The notes under the pieces were generated by a model. It made no database searches. It saw only the letters and a program-made list of their open reading frames with translations, and was not told the origin of the DNA. A program made the translations under genes and the position numbers. Shown in pieces: positions 28,462 to 37,786 of a stretch of DNA of 64,000 nt (position 1 is its first letter; each line of letters starts with the position of its first letter). The DNA comes from Trichormus variabilis 0441 (GTDB lineage: Bacteria; Cyanobacteriota; Cyanobacteriia; Cyanobacteriales; Nostocaceae). The stretch is from the NCBI RefSeq assembly GCF_009856605.1, contig NZ_CP047242.1, positions 5,398,501-5,462,500 on the forward strand, written 5' to 3'.

Positions 28462-30084
28462 ATGTCTACTGAAATACAGACGGAACTCCACCAAGCTGTT
28501 GAGCTTCGCCGCAATTTTGCTATTATCTCTCACCCTGACGCGGGTAAAACTACCCTGACTGAAAAACTACTCCTGTACGGAGGTGCAATTCACGAAGCTG
28601 GCGCAGTCAAAGCCCGCCGCGCCCAACGTAAGGCAACTTCAGACTGGATGGCAATGGAACAACAACGGGGTATTTCCATTACATCTACAGTATTACAGTT
28701 TGAGTACCAAAATTGCCAGATTAATTTGCTCGACACACCCGGACACCAAGATTTTAGTGAAGACACTTATCGCACCTTGGCGGCGGCTGATAATGCGGTG
28801 ATGTTAATTGACGTGGCTAAAGGTTTGGAACCCCAAACGCGCAAGTTATTTGAAGTGTGTAAATTACGGGGCTTACCAATTTTCACATTTATTAACAAAC
28901 TTGACCGCCCAGGTAGGGAACCACTGGAACTATTAGACGAGATTGAGCAAGAATTGGGATTACAAACCTACGCTGTTAACTGGCCGATTGGTATGGGCGA
29001 TCGCTTCAAGGGTGTTTTTGACAGAAACAAGCAACAAATCCACCTGTTTGAACGTAGCGCTCACGGTAGCAAGGAAGCCCGTGATACAACTGTCGAGTTG
29101 GGTGACCCCAGAATTGAAGAGTTATTAGAAGAAGATTTGTATTACCAACTGAAAAACGATCTAGAACTTTTAGAAGGTGTCGGCCCGGAATTAGATTTAG
29201 ATTTGGTGCATCAAGGCAAGATGACACCAGTTTTCTTTGGTAGTGCCATGACAAACTTTGGGGTAGAGTTATTCCTCAAATACTTCCTCAACTATGCCCT
29301 AAAACCAGGTGTCCACATCAGCAGCGTCGGTGAAGTCGCCCCCACATACCCAGAGTTTTCTGGTTTTGTCTTTAAATTACAAGCCAATATGGACCCCAAG
29401 CACCGAGATCGGGTTGCTTTTATCCGGGTCTGCACTGGTAAGTTTGAAAAAGATATGACAGTTAATCATGCTCGAACTGGCAAAATTGTGCGCCTATCGC
29501 GTCCACAAAAACTGTTTGCCCAAGAACGGGAATCGATTGATGTAGCTTATCCAGGTGATGTGATCGGTTTGAATAATCCAGGTGTTTTTGCGATCGGGGA
29601 TACAATTTACACGGGGCAAAAGCTGGAATATGAAGGGATTCCGTATTTTTCACCAGAACTATTTGCGACTCTTCGCAACCCCAACCCCTCGAAATTTAAG
29701 CAATTTCAGAAAGGCATCTCCGAATTGCGTGAAGAGGGCGCAGTGCAAATTATGTACTCAGTTGATGAAGCCAAGCGCGACCCAATTATGGCAGCTGTGG
29801 GTCAGTTGCAATTCGAGGTGGTGCAGTTTCGCTTACAAAACGAGTATGGTGTAGAAACCATTCTGGAACTACTACCCTACAGCGTCGCCCGTTGGGTTGA
29901 TGGCGGTTGGGAAGCTTTGAACAAGGTGGGACGTATTTTCAACACCACCACAGTCAAAGACAGCATGAACCGCCCAGTTTTACTGTTCCGCAACGAGTGG
30001 AACTGTCAACAGTTACAGGGAGATCATCCAGAGTTAAAACTCAGCGCGATCGCTCCAGTTTTTTCTAGCCAAACAGTAGAATAA
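28462..30084 (+). CDS. prfC: Peptide chain release factor 3
   Basis: 540 aa class II release-factor GTPase that recycles RF1/RF2 from the ribosome. G1 SHPDAGKTT (23-31), G2 GISITST, G3 DTPGHQDF (91-98), and G4 NKLDR are all canonical. The RF3-specific segment [11 protein letters not shown] and the C-terminal [11 protein letters not shown] block support RF3 over EF-G. Length is normal. Confidence 0.96.
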   Translation: MSTEIQTELHQAVELRRNFAIISHPDAGKTTLTEKLLLYGGAIHEAGAVKARRAQRKATSDWMAMEQQRGISITSTVLQFEYQNCQINLLDTPGHQDFSEDTYRTLAAADNAVMLIDVAKGLEPQTRKLFEVCKLRGLPIFTFINKLDRPGREPLELLDEIEQELGLQTYAVNWPIGMGDRFKGVFDRNKQQIHLFERSAHGSKEARDTTVELGDPRIEELLEEDLYYQLKNDLELLEGVGPELDLDLVHQGKMTPVFFGSAMTNFGVELFLKYFLNYALKPGVHISSVGEVAPTYPEFSGFVFKLQANMDPKHRDRVAFIRVCTGKFEKDMTVNHARTGKIVRLSRPQKLFAQERESIDVAYPGDVIGLNNPGVFAIGDTIYTGQKLEYEGIPYFSPELFATLRNPNPSKFKQFQKGISELREEGAVQIMYSVDEAKRDPIMAAVGQLQFEVVQFRLQNEYGVETILELLPYSVARWVDGGWEALNKVGRIFNTTTVKDSMNRPVLLFRNEWNCQQLQGDHPELKLSAIAPVFSSQTVE

Positions 30085-30310
30085 TTCAAAATTCAAAATT
30101 CAAAATTCAAAATTAAGAAATCCATTCATAGCTACTGGACTGTATTAATGACGAATGACGAATGACGAATTAGAAATTGCGAGGCTGGAAATTACTGGCA
30201 TTTAAAATCAGTTCAACAAAACTCATTACTCAAACATCAACTCAGAAACCCCTGTCAAGCTTAGGTTTTTTTATTTTGAATTTTGAATTTTGAATTTTGA
30301 ATTGATACCG
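30085..30310. repeat. AATTCAAA heptamer arrays facing each other
   Basis: Tandem aattcaaa units after prfC (30084-30115) are complementary to gaatttt units at 30270-30303. Together they could form a long hairpin. A gacgaat array lies between them. Confidence 0.65.
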
Positions 30311-30363
30311 CGCTGTTGCATCACCGTAGATCAATTAGCAGAGATGGGAGTGCCAGAATTTCT

Positions 30364-32538
30364 ATGCCTTCACATACTGAATCGGCTTTGGAGGCTGGTT
30401 TAGCGGCCCTCAAGCAGGGAAATTATCAAACAGCGATCGCTCAACTAGAACCCATCGCCACCCAGGGGAATGGAACGGCTAGCCTGCAAGCTAGAGTGGG
30501 TTTAGTCATGGCCTATGCACGCAGTGGCGAACTCAAGAAAGCGATCGCCCTGTGTCAAACTCTAACCGAAAGCCAAAATACCCAGGTGAAAGAATGGGCT
30601 AATGTTGCCCTGACACACCTGACAAAAAAACGCAAAAAGCCGCAAAATCCTGATCATGCAGCCGCAGATACATCTCCAGCCGCAACTACCAAGCCTCACT
30701 ACTCATCATCTGTGCCATCTGTAGGCTTGCAAAATAGATATGTAGGTAACAACGGCTTATTAAACTCTCCAGGCTATACCCAACCCAAAGAATTTGGGAT
30801 TTATTGGCGACAAGCAAAACGCGCCAAAGTCTGGCAACCTTTAAAAAAGCCCAGTTTAATACCTTTGCGGTTGCTGTCAGTAGGAACATTCATTGCCCTG
30901 TTTTGGGTGCTGAAAGAAATCCTCAAGTCCGTTATGGCAGCCATTAACATCACCTTAGTGAAACTGCCTTACGTAGAACCATTACAGCTGTTATATCGAG
31001 ATCCTAGCAGATTGATATTAGCCATTTTGTTCATAGCGATCGCTGCATCCCCTTGGTTGCTAGATTGGCTACTGGCTTATTTTTATGGACAAAAAGAGTT
31101 ATCTAAAGACCTATTGCCTAATTACAGTCGGGAAACCTCCCGTGTTCTACATCGCTACTGCCAACAGCGACATTGGCCGTCACCCCAACTACGAATTTTA
31201 CCCATAGCTGCACCCATAGCATTAACCTATGGAAACCTACCCAGAAACGCCAGAATCGTTGTTAGTCAGGGGTTATTAGAACAACTGGCAGATGATGAAA
31301 TTGCTGCTATTTATGCCGCACAACTAGGACAGATCACTCACCAAGATTTTGTCCTGATGTCATTGCTATTGTTGATCACCCTACCAATTTATCAATTGTA
31401 TCAGCAAGTTGCTGTATGGGCAGACAAATTATCCAAAGGCGCATTTCATTGGCCGTTGACCATTACTTCTAGTTTGCTTTATGGGTTGTGGTGTGTGTTG
31501 ACTGGTACGGGGTTGCTTTACTCACGACTGAGACCTTACCATAGCGATCGCCTAGCGGCAGAAGTTACAGGTAATCCCAATGGCTTGACTCGCGCCTTGC
31601 TGAAAATTAGCATCGGCATTGCCAATGATGTAAAAAGAGAAGAACAAACCAGTGGTTTATTAGAAAGCTTAAACCTCCTGCTACCAGTCAGCTATCAACA
31701 AAGCATTTCTTTAGGGAGTATTGCTGGTCATTTGAACTTTGAATCTTTGTTGATGTGGGATAGTATCAACCCCTATCGTCGTTGGTTAACAGTTAATAAT
31801 ACCCATCCTTTAATAGGCGATCGCATCCGTAACCTCTGTCAAATAGCCCAGCATTGGCATATAGATCCAGAAGTTCATATAACTAGCCAACAATCACTCA
31901 GTGAACAGACATTACAAGTCACCCATCAATCATTCTTACGGCAAACTGCTCCTTTTTTAGGAGTTCCTCTAGGTTTTGTCTTTGCCGGATTGATTTGGCT
32001 AGTTTGGCAAACTGCCTTTGCCCTCAAGTTTTTAAATTTAAAGTGGATTTATGAAGATTTATCTTTCGTGACAGGTTGCCTACTCATCGGCTTCAGCATT
32101 GGTACAGTCATCAGGATGAACTCCTTTTTTCCCAACATTAAGCAAAGCAACATCCACACAGATCAACAACTACCCCACCTGTTAGCAAATCCCTCTAGCC
32201 TACCCATAGATAGCGTTCCCGTGCAGTTTGTCGGCAAGTTATTAGGTCGCCAAGGCATGAGTAACTTTCTATCCCAAGACTTAATTCTCCAATCCAGCAC
32301 AGGCTTAGTGAAATTACATCATGTTTCTTGGCTAGGACAACCAATTAATCCCCAGGATTTGGTTGGTCGGCAAATTATTGTTACAGGTTGGTTTCGCCGA
32401 GGTGCTACACCCTGGATAGACATCCAAACCATCCAAACCCAAAGTGGCAAAACTATTAATAGTCCCCACCCCATCTGGTCTATTATCTTGGCAGTCGCAG
32501 CCCAAGCTTGGGGAGCCTATATTTTCCTTGTAGGTTAG
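30364..32538 (+). CDS. M48-peptidase-like multi-pass membrane protein with degenerate active site
   Basis: 724 aa. A short TPR-like N-terminus (ALEAGLAALKQGNYQTAIAQL) is followed by several membrane segments and an M48-like region. Where active M48 enzymes have HExxH this protein reads AAQLGQI (near residue 317), so both metal-binding His and the catalytic Glu are absent, and the usual ExxxD block reads SDRLAAEV. The later THPLIGDRI block is kept. It is probably a non-catalytic homologue. The ATG at 30364 (MPSHTESAL) is preferred because the TPR homology begins there; 16 more in-frame codons lie upstream. Confidence 0.8.
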   Translation: MPSHTESALEAGLAALKQGNYQTAIAQLEPIATQGNGTASLQARVGLVMAYARSGELKKAIALCQTLTESQNTQVKEWANVALTHLTKKRKKPQNPDHAAADTSPAATTKPHYSSSVPSVGLQNRYVGNNGLLNSPGYTQPKEFGIYWRQAKRAKVWQPLKKPSLIPLRLLSVGTFIALFWVLKEILKSVMAAINITLVKLPYVEPLQLLYRDPSRLILAILFIAIAASPWLLDWLLAYFYGQKELSKDLLPNYSRETSRVLHRYCQQRHWPSPQLRILPIAAPIALTYGNLPRNARIVVSQGLLEQLADDEIAAIYAAQLGQITHQDFVLMSLLLLITLPIYQLYQQVAVWADKLSKGAFHWPLTITSSLLYGLWCVLTGTGLLYSRLRPYHSDRLAAEVTGNPNGLTRALLKISIGIANDVKREEQTSGLLESLNLLLPVSYQQSISLGSIAGHLNFESLLMWDSINPYRRWLTVNNTHPLIGDRIRNLCQIAQHWHIDPEVHITSQQSLSEQTLQVTHQSFLRQTAPFLGVPLGFVFAGLIWLVWQTAFALKFLNLKWIYEDLSFVTGCLLIGFSIGTVIRMNSFFPNIKQSNIHTDQQLPHLLANPSSLPIDSVPVQFVGKLLGRQGMSNFLSQDLILQSSTGLVKLHHVSWLGQPINPQDLVGRQIIVTGWFRRGATPWIDIQTIQTQSGKTINSPHPIWSIILAVAAQAWGAYIFLVG

Positions 32539-32566
32539 CCAAGGGGGATTAGAGCGCAGCCTTTAC

Positions 32567-32586
32567 AGACGCGATTAATCGCGTCT
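32567..32586. repeat. Dispersed palindrome AGACGCGATTAATCGCGTCT
   Basis: Perfect 20-nt palindrome downstream of the M48-like gene. Further perfect copies are at 41314-41333 and 47689-47708; partial ones at 41286-41301, 44894-44912 and 47722-47740. Confidence 0.8.
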
Positions 32587-32761
32587 ATATTAGCCAATGG
32601 AAAATGAAAATGTAAATAAATATTGCTATTTATTTTAAAAAATGTTACATTTTCTTAAGAAAAATAAGCAGCCCAATTAAACAACTAGCGAGCTTGGTTG
32701 TATCTATTAGGCTCCTTGTGCCAATCTATCTGTTTTATCCTCCCAACACAGCAGCAAATCG

Positions 32762-32782
32762 ACCAGCCACAGGCTGGTTTTT
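32762..32782 (+). terminator. Orphan intrinsic terminator, possible small RNA end
   Basis: ACCAGCC-ACA-GGCTGGT followed by TTTT, about 220 nt after the M48-like stop codon and 400 nt before the RRM gene. Too far to be an obvious terminator of the former gene; it may end a small RNA. Confidence 0.6.
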
Positions 32783-33190
32783 GTTTCTTTTATTTATGCT
32801 TGAGAAAAAAAAGTACTTTATGCTAGGATGCCTCAATGCAAATGCTAGAAAAGTGTATGATGAACTAGCTACGTAGAAAATACCGTGGTAATGTAAAGAG
32901 TGGTATTTAACTCTGCGAGCCAGGGCAGACAAAAAATTATTACTGTAGTAGGCAGTAAAATAACAAATTTAAAACTTTTAGAATTAAGGTGGTAGTAGTT
33001 GAGCGTTGGTACGCTCTATGATTAAACAAGCTTGATCCCAACAAAAAACTGTATTGTATAAGTTGACAGTTTGGAGTAAAAAATTGGTTTACGGCAGTCT
33101 TGGTCAATAACCCATAAAAGTCAAAGCCAAGCAATTGATTTGTTGCCTTGCCATGTTCACCATGTTCATTTAACTCTGGAGGTATAGTTC

Positions 33191-33691
33191 ATGTCCGTGC
33201 GCCTATACATAGGCAATTTGCCAAAAGAAGAAATAGACCGTCAAGAATTGCAAGCGGTTTTTGCCGCAGAAGGCGATGCTGTGACGACGAAACTCATCAA
33301 AGACCGCAAAACAGGCAAATGCCGTGGTTTTGGGTTTTTGACAGTAAACAACGATGAACAAGCTGACCAAATTATCGAAAAGTATAATGGTCAGATGTTC
33401 AAAGAAACGCCTATCAAGTTAGAAAAAGCTTTACCACGAACCAAAGGTGATGAAGGTGAGGAGCAAGCAACTCCTAAACCAGCAACTACCTCTGGCGGTC
33501 ATGCGGCTCCTAATACAAACAAAGAAGGTAGTCGTCGTGACAAAGGCGCTAAGAAGTCTCGACGTGGCGGCGGTAATCGGGAAAATACCACCACAACCAC
33601 TACTGATTCCGATGCTATTCGTCCAGATCCCCGTTGGGCTTCTGAATTAGAAAAGCTGAAGCAGATACTAGCAGCTCAAGCCACAAATTAA
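33191..33691 (+). CDS. RRM-type RNA-binding protein with basic tail
   Basis: 166 aa. One RNA recognition motif: RNP2 LYIGNL (5-10) and RNP1 CRGFGFLTV (~44-52). It is longer than the ~100-aa cold-inducible cyanobacterial Rbp proteins. A low-complexity linker (SRRDKGAKKSRRGGGNREN then poly-Thr) leads to a conserved-looking C-terminal helix DPRWASELEKLKQIL. A GGAGG site 9 nt upstream fixes the start. Likely a regulator of mRNA fate. Confidence 0.92.
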   Translation: MSVRLYIGNLPKEEIDRQELQAVFAAEGDAVTTKLIKDRKTGKCRGFGFLTVNNDEQADQIIEKYNGQMFKETPIKLEKALPRTKGDEGEEQATPKPATTSGGHAAPNTNKEGSRRDKGAKKSRRGGGNRENTTTTTTDSDAIRPDPRWASELEKLKQILAAQATN

Positions 33692-33929
33692 GTGAGCATA
33701 CTGAGAAATTAAAAATTAAAAGTCAGAATTTTTTTGATTTTTAATTTTTAATCGTTAGTAGATAACAATTAACTATCTCAATGGTTAAGTGTCACTATTT
33801 TTGTAAGTGCATTGGGCTATGCTCCAAGTTAGGTGTTAGGGTTCCGCCCGCCGCAGGTGATTGCTACTTTTGACCAGTAAATACTGATAGAGGTAGCGAT
33901 CGCCTAAACAAAAGTTTAGCTCACTGCAC

Positions 33930-34200
33930 TTGTCGAAAATAACTAAATCTTCTTCTATCTTCCAGAGTCAGAAGTGCCAAGGTGAGGGCAAGGTACGATT
34001 CTTCCACTGGAATTATGGCAGGGGAAAGAGGCAGGTTTCCGTCAATTCACTGAGCTTCAGTCGCACGGAAAAAGGCTTAAAAGCCACCTGTTACCGGGGT
34101 TTTAGAATGATTCTATTTCCTAATCTATCTGGCAACTGCTATAGTTTTGATTTCTTACGTATATCTAACTTGGATTACAGTAAAAATTGAATAAAATTTA
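33930..34200 (+). ncRNA. Candidate structured RNA with three-way junction
   Basis: CAGGT (34032-34036) pairs with ACCTG (34086-34090). Inside, TTCCGT (34037-34042) pairs with ACGGAA (34065-34070), capped by ACTGA/TCAGT (34049-34061). A second hairpin GGCT/AGCC (34074-34085) completes a compact three-way junction. A strong intrinsic terminator follows at 34203. The local base composition is more GC-rich than the surroundings. Ends are not defined; an 86-codon frame across it has no recognisable protein motif. I do not match it to a known riboswitch or RNA family. Confidence 0.4.
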
Positions 34201-34202
34201 TA

Positions 34203-34247
34203 CCCCTTGAGTCTCAATGAACATCAGACTAGACTCAAGGGGTTTTT
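34203..34247 (+). terminator. Strong intrinsic terminator
   Basis: Twelve-bp perfect stem CCCCTTGAGTCT / AGACTCAAGGGG followed by TTTTT. It is more than 500 bp from the nearest upstream gene, implying a non-coding transcript that ends here. Confidence 0.85.
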
Positions 34248-34285
34248 GTAGTTAGGGACTTCCAGATAAAAAATCATTCAAAATT

Positions 34286-34348
34286 TAGGGTGCGTCAGTG
34301 GGATATAACCTAGCTATCCTCCTACATTATTCATACTGACGCACCCTA
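34286..34348. mobile_element. MITE-like palindrome, 63 bp, TAGGGTGCGTCAGT termini
   Basis: Perfect 14-bp terminal inverted repeats TAGGGTGCGTCAGT / ACTGACGCACCCTA around a 35-bp AT-rich centre. No coding capacity. Confidence 0.65.
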
Positions 34349-34760
34349 CCACACCTTAGAATGGTGTAGGTTGGGTGGAGGAACAGAACCCAACATTCTC
34401 AAGACTTTGTTGGGTGACGCTATCGTCACACCTAACTTACTATTCTCTTAACTCCATCCCCTTGTGGGTGGAGTTTTCGGTAATAGGGACAACATTTACC
34501 AATTACCAATTACCAAAATCGACTCTAGTCTCCTGCCAATATTTTTCAGAAGGTGAGATGCTCCACATTAGCAGAATATAGCAGAAATCCCCTGCTTTCC
34601 TCTTGGTTATTCCTTGTGCTTTTTGAGAGCCGTAATTTTTTCCTAGAAAGAATTTAAATCATTCGCAAAAGCAGAGAGAGAAGCAATTTTTCCTATATTC
34701 GATATTTTTTAAATTCTCCGATGACAACTTAAACTTGCTCAGAGTTTTTCTATCAAAACT

Positions 34761-34802
34761 GTATTGAAAATTACAAAATTCTTATTTACTTATTAGTAAC
34801 AT
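34761..34802 (+). promoter_or_regulatory. Canonical NtcA-activated promoter, probably for spsB
   Basis: GTA-TTGAAAAT-TAC (34761-34774), then 22 nt, then TAACAT (34797-34802), i.e. GTA-N8-TAC-N22-TAN3T, the textbook NtcA class II layout. The predicted transcript would have a ~495-nt leader before spsB, the first gene downstream on this strand. Confidence 0.6.
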
Positions 34803-35305
34803 TGGTGACTCAACTCTTAATGACGATAGTCATTTAATTTAATGAGCAAAATTAAGTAATTACTAGGAATATTTAAGAATACAAGCAAAGTTAACAAGTA
34901 AATTTACGGAAACGAAGGGAAACTTTTCAGTAAAAATACGGTTAATTTAAAATTAACTAATTGATAATTCGCGTATATTTGCTGAACTAATATGATCACA
35001 TATTGGTGAAATAAACCTATGAATTTGTAGCGCCAAAAAAAGCATATCTGCACATTCATCACTATCTAAATAGAAGTTCATCTATCACAGGCATTAGATA
35101 TACGCATAAGCACCTGTATATAAGGATATTAAATGTAGATACTGACCAAAAAAGCATAATTCTCGCAGTATATCTATAACAATATTTGACATATTAAATT
35201 AAAATAAAGATTACTCAATGTTCCTACATAATTCACGCATATAGTGGTGTCAGTACACCAACAACTGACCGCGACTTTACTTAAAATCAGCAACACACAC
35301 AAACT

Positions 35306-36574
35306 ATGAACTCTAACACTGAAAAACGCATAGCTTTAATTTCAGTTCACGGAGACCCAGCAATCGAAATTGGCAAAGAAGAAGCTGGAGGGCAAAATGT
35401 TTACGTGCGCGAAGTGGGTAAAGCACTAGCCGAATTGGGATGGCAAGTGGATATGTTTAGCCGCAGAGTGAGTCGTGAACAAGAGTTAATTGTTCACCAC
35501 AGCCCACTTTGTCGGACAATTCGTTTAACAGCAGGGCCAGAAGAATTTGTACCAAGAGATAATGGCTTCAAATATTTACCAGAATTTGTACAACAACTGC
35601 TTCGATTCCAAAAAGAAAATAACGTCAATTATCCATTAGTGCATACAAATTACTGGCTTTCTAGTTGGGTGGGAATGCAGTTAAAAGCAATTCAAGGAAG
35701 CAAACAAGTTCATACTTATCACTCTTTAGGAGCAGTCAAGTACAAATCTATAGATACAATTCCTTTGGTTGCGACCAAACGTTTATCAGTAGAAAAACAA
35801 GTATTAGAAACAGCAGAAAGAATCGTTGCTACCAGTCCTCAAGAACAACAACATATGCGATCGCTAGTTTCTACTAAAGGTTACATTGATATTGTTCCTT
35901 GTGGTACAGATATTCACCGCTTTGGATCAATTGCTAGACAAGCCGCAAGAGCTGAATTAGGAATTGATCAACAGGCAAAGGTGGTCTTGTACGTAGGACG
36001 TTTTGATCAACGTAAAGGCATAGAAACCTTAGTACGTGCCGTGAATGAATCTCAATTGCGTGACTCGAATAAACTCAGGCTAATTATCGGTGGTGGTAGT
36101 ACTCCAGGTAATAGCGATGGCAGAGAGCGCGATCGCATTGAAGGCATTGTGCGAGAATTAGGCATGACGGAAATGACTAGTTTCCCAGGCCGCCTCACCC
36201 AGGATGTCCTCCCTGCTTACTATGCTGCGGCTGATGTTTGCGTTGTTCCCAGCCACTATGAACCTTTTGGATTGGTGGCAATTGAAGCAATGGCAAGTGG
36301 TACGCCTGTAGTAGCCAGTGATGTTGGTGGACTTCAGTTTACGGTAGTTTCCGAGAAAACCGGTTTATTGGTGCCACCAAAAGATATTGCTGCCTTCAAC
36401 GTTGCAATTGATAGAATTTTGATGAATCCAGAATGGCGGGATGAGTTAGGCGTTGCTGCAAGAAGACACGTTACCCACAAATTTGGATGGGACGGAGTAG
36501 CCAGTCAACTGGATGGAATATACACTCAATTATTGACACAACAGGTTAAAGAACCAGCATTGGTAACTAAGTAG
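35306..36574 (+). CDS. spsB: Sucrose-phosphate synthase, GT4 glycosyltransferase
   Basis: 422 aa, the short Anabaena-type sucrose-phosphate synthase without a phosphatase domain. N-terminal GGQNVYVREVGKALAELGW and the NYWLSSWVG / HTYHSLG blocks form the acceptor side. The GT4 donor site shows VGRFDQRKGIETL and the E-x7-E motif EPFGLVAIEAMASGTPVVAS. It makes sucrose 6-phosphate from UDP/ADP-glucose and fructose 6-phosphate. The symbol follows the Anabaena paralogue it resembles from memory. An NtcA-type promoter upstream fits a nitrogen-stress or heterocyst role for sucrose. Confidence 0.85.
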   Translation: MNSNTEKRIALISVHGDPAIEIGKEEAGGQNVYVREVGKALAELGWQVDMFSRRVSREQELIVHHSPLCRTIRLTAGPEEFVPRDNGFKYLPEFVQQLLRFQKENNVNYPLVHTNYWLSSWVGMQLKAIQGSKQVHTYHSLGAVKYKSIDTIPLVATKRLSVEKQVLETAERIVATSPQEQQHMRSLVSTKGYIDIVPCGTDIHRFGSIARQAARAELGIDQQAKVVLYVGRFDQRKGIETLVRAVNESQLRDSNKLRLIIGGGSTPGNSDGRERDRIEGIVRELGMTEMTSFPGRLTQDVLPAYYAAADVCVVPSHYEPFGLVAIEAMASGTPVVASDVGGLQFTVVSEKTGLLVPPKDIAAFNVAIDRILMNPEWRDELGVAARRHVTHKFGWDGVASQLDGIYTQLLTQQVKEPALVTK

Positions 36575-36828
36575 AAGCTTTTTAGCCTGTTATTTCACTG
36601 AATTAATAGGTAATTAGTAATAATCAAATACTGATAAATTAGGGATAGGATTCAAAATTATACCTCTTCCCTAAATTTTTTGTCTTTATTCATCATAATT
36701 AAAATATCCCTACATCAAAAAATTATTGTTGAGCCATAACGATAATGGTATTTTCTTACAAGGGTTTACTTACGTAGATACCGTATCAGTAGCAAAGCAA
36801 CATTATATTTTGTAGTCAAGGGAACAAA

Positions 36829-37620
36829 ATGATACCACCTGACAATTTTCTGAGCAAGAGTAAAACTCTGGCATCTTTAGGATTAATAACCTTGGGACTA
36901 TCTCTAGCGCCTCAATCAGCACAAGCTGTATCACTCATTCCTTTAACTTCTCAAGATGCTATCCCTGGTTTTGATGATATAGATTTTAATTTGTTGTTGG
37001 ATAAAGGCGACTTTAAAGAACTGTTTGTGGCGGAGGGACGAATTGGCAATAATGCTACCAACGGCACTCAGGAATTAAGTATTAACAGAGATGTGAGAGA
37101 TCCTATAAAACCTGCACAAATAGTTGCTCAAAGCCAACTAAGCTGGGGAAAAGATACATTATGGGATTTTACCTTAGCTTATACAGGCTCTAAGGTAGAC
37201 TTTTCCGTTAGCCGTGCGGGTGGTCCATCAGTTCTACTCTCGTCCACTGAGTTCAATAAGCCTGTAAATCAAATATATTTCCGTACTGCTGCCCAAGGTG
37301 GTAATAACAATTTTGTAGGACTATTTAACTTGTCTCTCAACGGACATTCCATACCCGACATATCTTCTCTTGGCACGCCAGGTAATAGAGATGTGGACTA
37401 TTTAGCTGTTGGGGACATCAATGCACCATTCACACTCACCGGGAAAACAAGATTTGATTGGGGTGGTACACGGCCAAACAATTCTAACCTCGCTTTTCAA
37501 ATTAAAGTGGGTAGTCGCAGAAGAGTACCAGAACCAAGTATTTTGGGAGCTATCTTGACAACAACGATCGCTGGATCATTTCTCGGTTACAAAAAGAAGG
37601 TAGCTAGTCAGCAAGCTTAA
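36829..37620 (+). CDS. Exported PEP-CTERM-anchored protein
   Basis: 263 aa. The signal peptide (LASLGLITLGLSLAPQSAQA) is followed by a beta-rich domain of ~190 residues and a C-terminal sorting signal: VPEPSILGAIL, a short hydrophobic span, then basic GYKKK (from ~residue 233). PEP-CTERM proteins are processed by exosortase-like systems. The body contains no catalytic motif I recognise. A good hairpin terminator follows at 37661-37710. Confidence 0.85.
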   Translation: MIPPDNFLSKSKTLASLGLITLGLSLAPQSAQAVSLIPLTSQDAIPGFDDIDFNLLLDKGDFKELFVAEGRIGNNATNGTQELSINRDVRDPIKPAQIVAQSQLSWGKDTLWDFTLAYTGSKVDFSVSRAGGPSVLLSSTEFNKPVNQIYFRTAAQGGNNNFVGLFNLSLNGHSIPDISSLGTPGNRDVDYLAVGDINAPFTLTGKTRFDWGGTRPNNSNLAFQIKVGSRRRVPEPSILGAILTTTIAGSFLGYKKKVASQQA

Positions 37621-37660
37621 GACGAATAGCAAACTTTAATTAAAACTCAAGAATATTCTC

Positions 37661-37710
37661 CAGCCGACAGCCTGAACTTACCAAAGTTCAGAATAGCTAA
37701 CGGCTTTTTT
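37661..37710 (+). terminator. Intrinsic terminator after the PEP-CTERM gene
   Basis: Outer stem AGCCG/CGGCT and inner stem CTGAACTT/AAGTTCAG, ending in TTTTTT. Confidence 0.75.
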
Positions 37711-37786
37711 AATTTATATAACTGAGAATTAGGGAAGAGAGAAGTATACTAACCATTGTCTTGTAAATGCCAGTGACTAATTTGTT

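Larger units (their letters stand above)
32539..33190. other. Intergenic region before the RRM gene
   Basis: 652 bp holding the 20-nt palindrome, the orphan terminator and an AT-rich stretch that may be a long leader of the RRM gene. No CDS supported. Confidence 0.55.
33692..35305. other. Very long intergenic region before spsB
   Basis: 1,614 bp with no credible CDS. Contents in order: an AATTAAAA inverted repeat (33700-33750), the structured-RNA candidate (~33930-34200), a strong terminator (34203-34247), a 63-bp MITE-like palindrome (34286-34348), a GTAGGTTGGGT repeat (~34368), a hairpin AACTCCA/TGGAGTT (34449-34475), an NtcA-type promoter (34761-34802), then ~500 bp of AT-rich probable leader. 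Confidence 0.6.

Noticed and set aside
32640..32782. Yfr1-type small RNA
   Set aside because: The conserved ACTCCTCACAC core is absent; the local TCCTCCCAACAC is only superficially similar.
33930..34190. 86-codon plus-strand frame over the structured-RNA candidate
   Set aside because: No recognisable protein motif, and the stem pairings explain the sequence better.
34375..34581. 68-codon plus-strand frame
   Set aside because: Runs through a GTAGGTT-type repeat and a hairpin; no support.
35186..35214. TTGACA as the -35 of a proximal spsB promoter
   Set aside because: No acceptable -10 hexamer at 16-18 nt; left unannotated.
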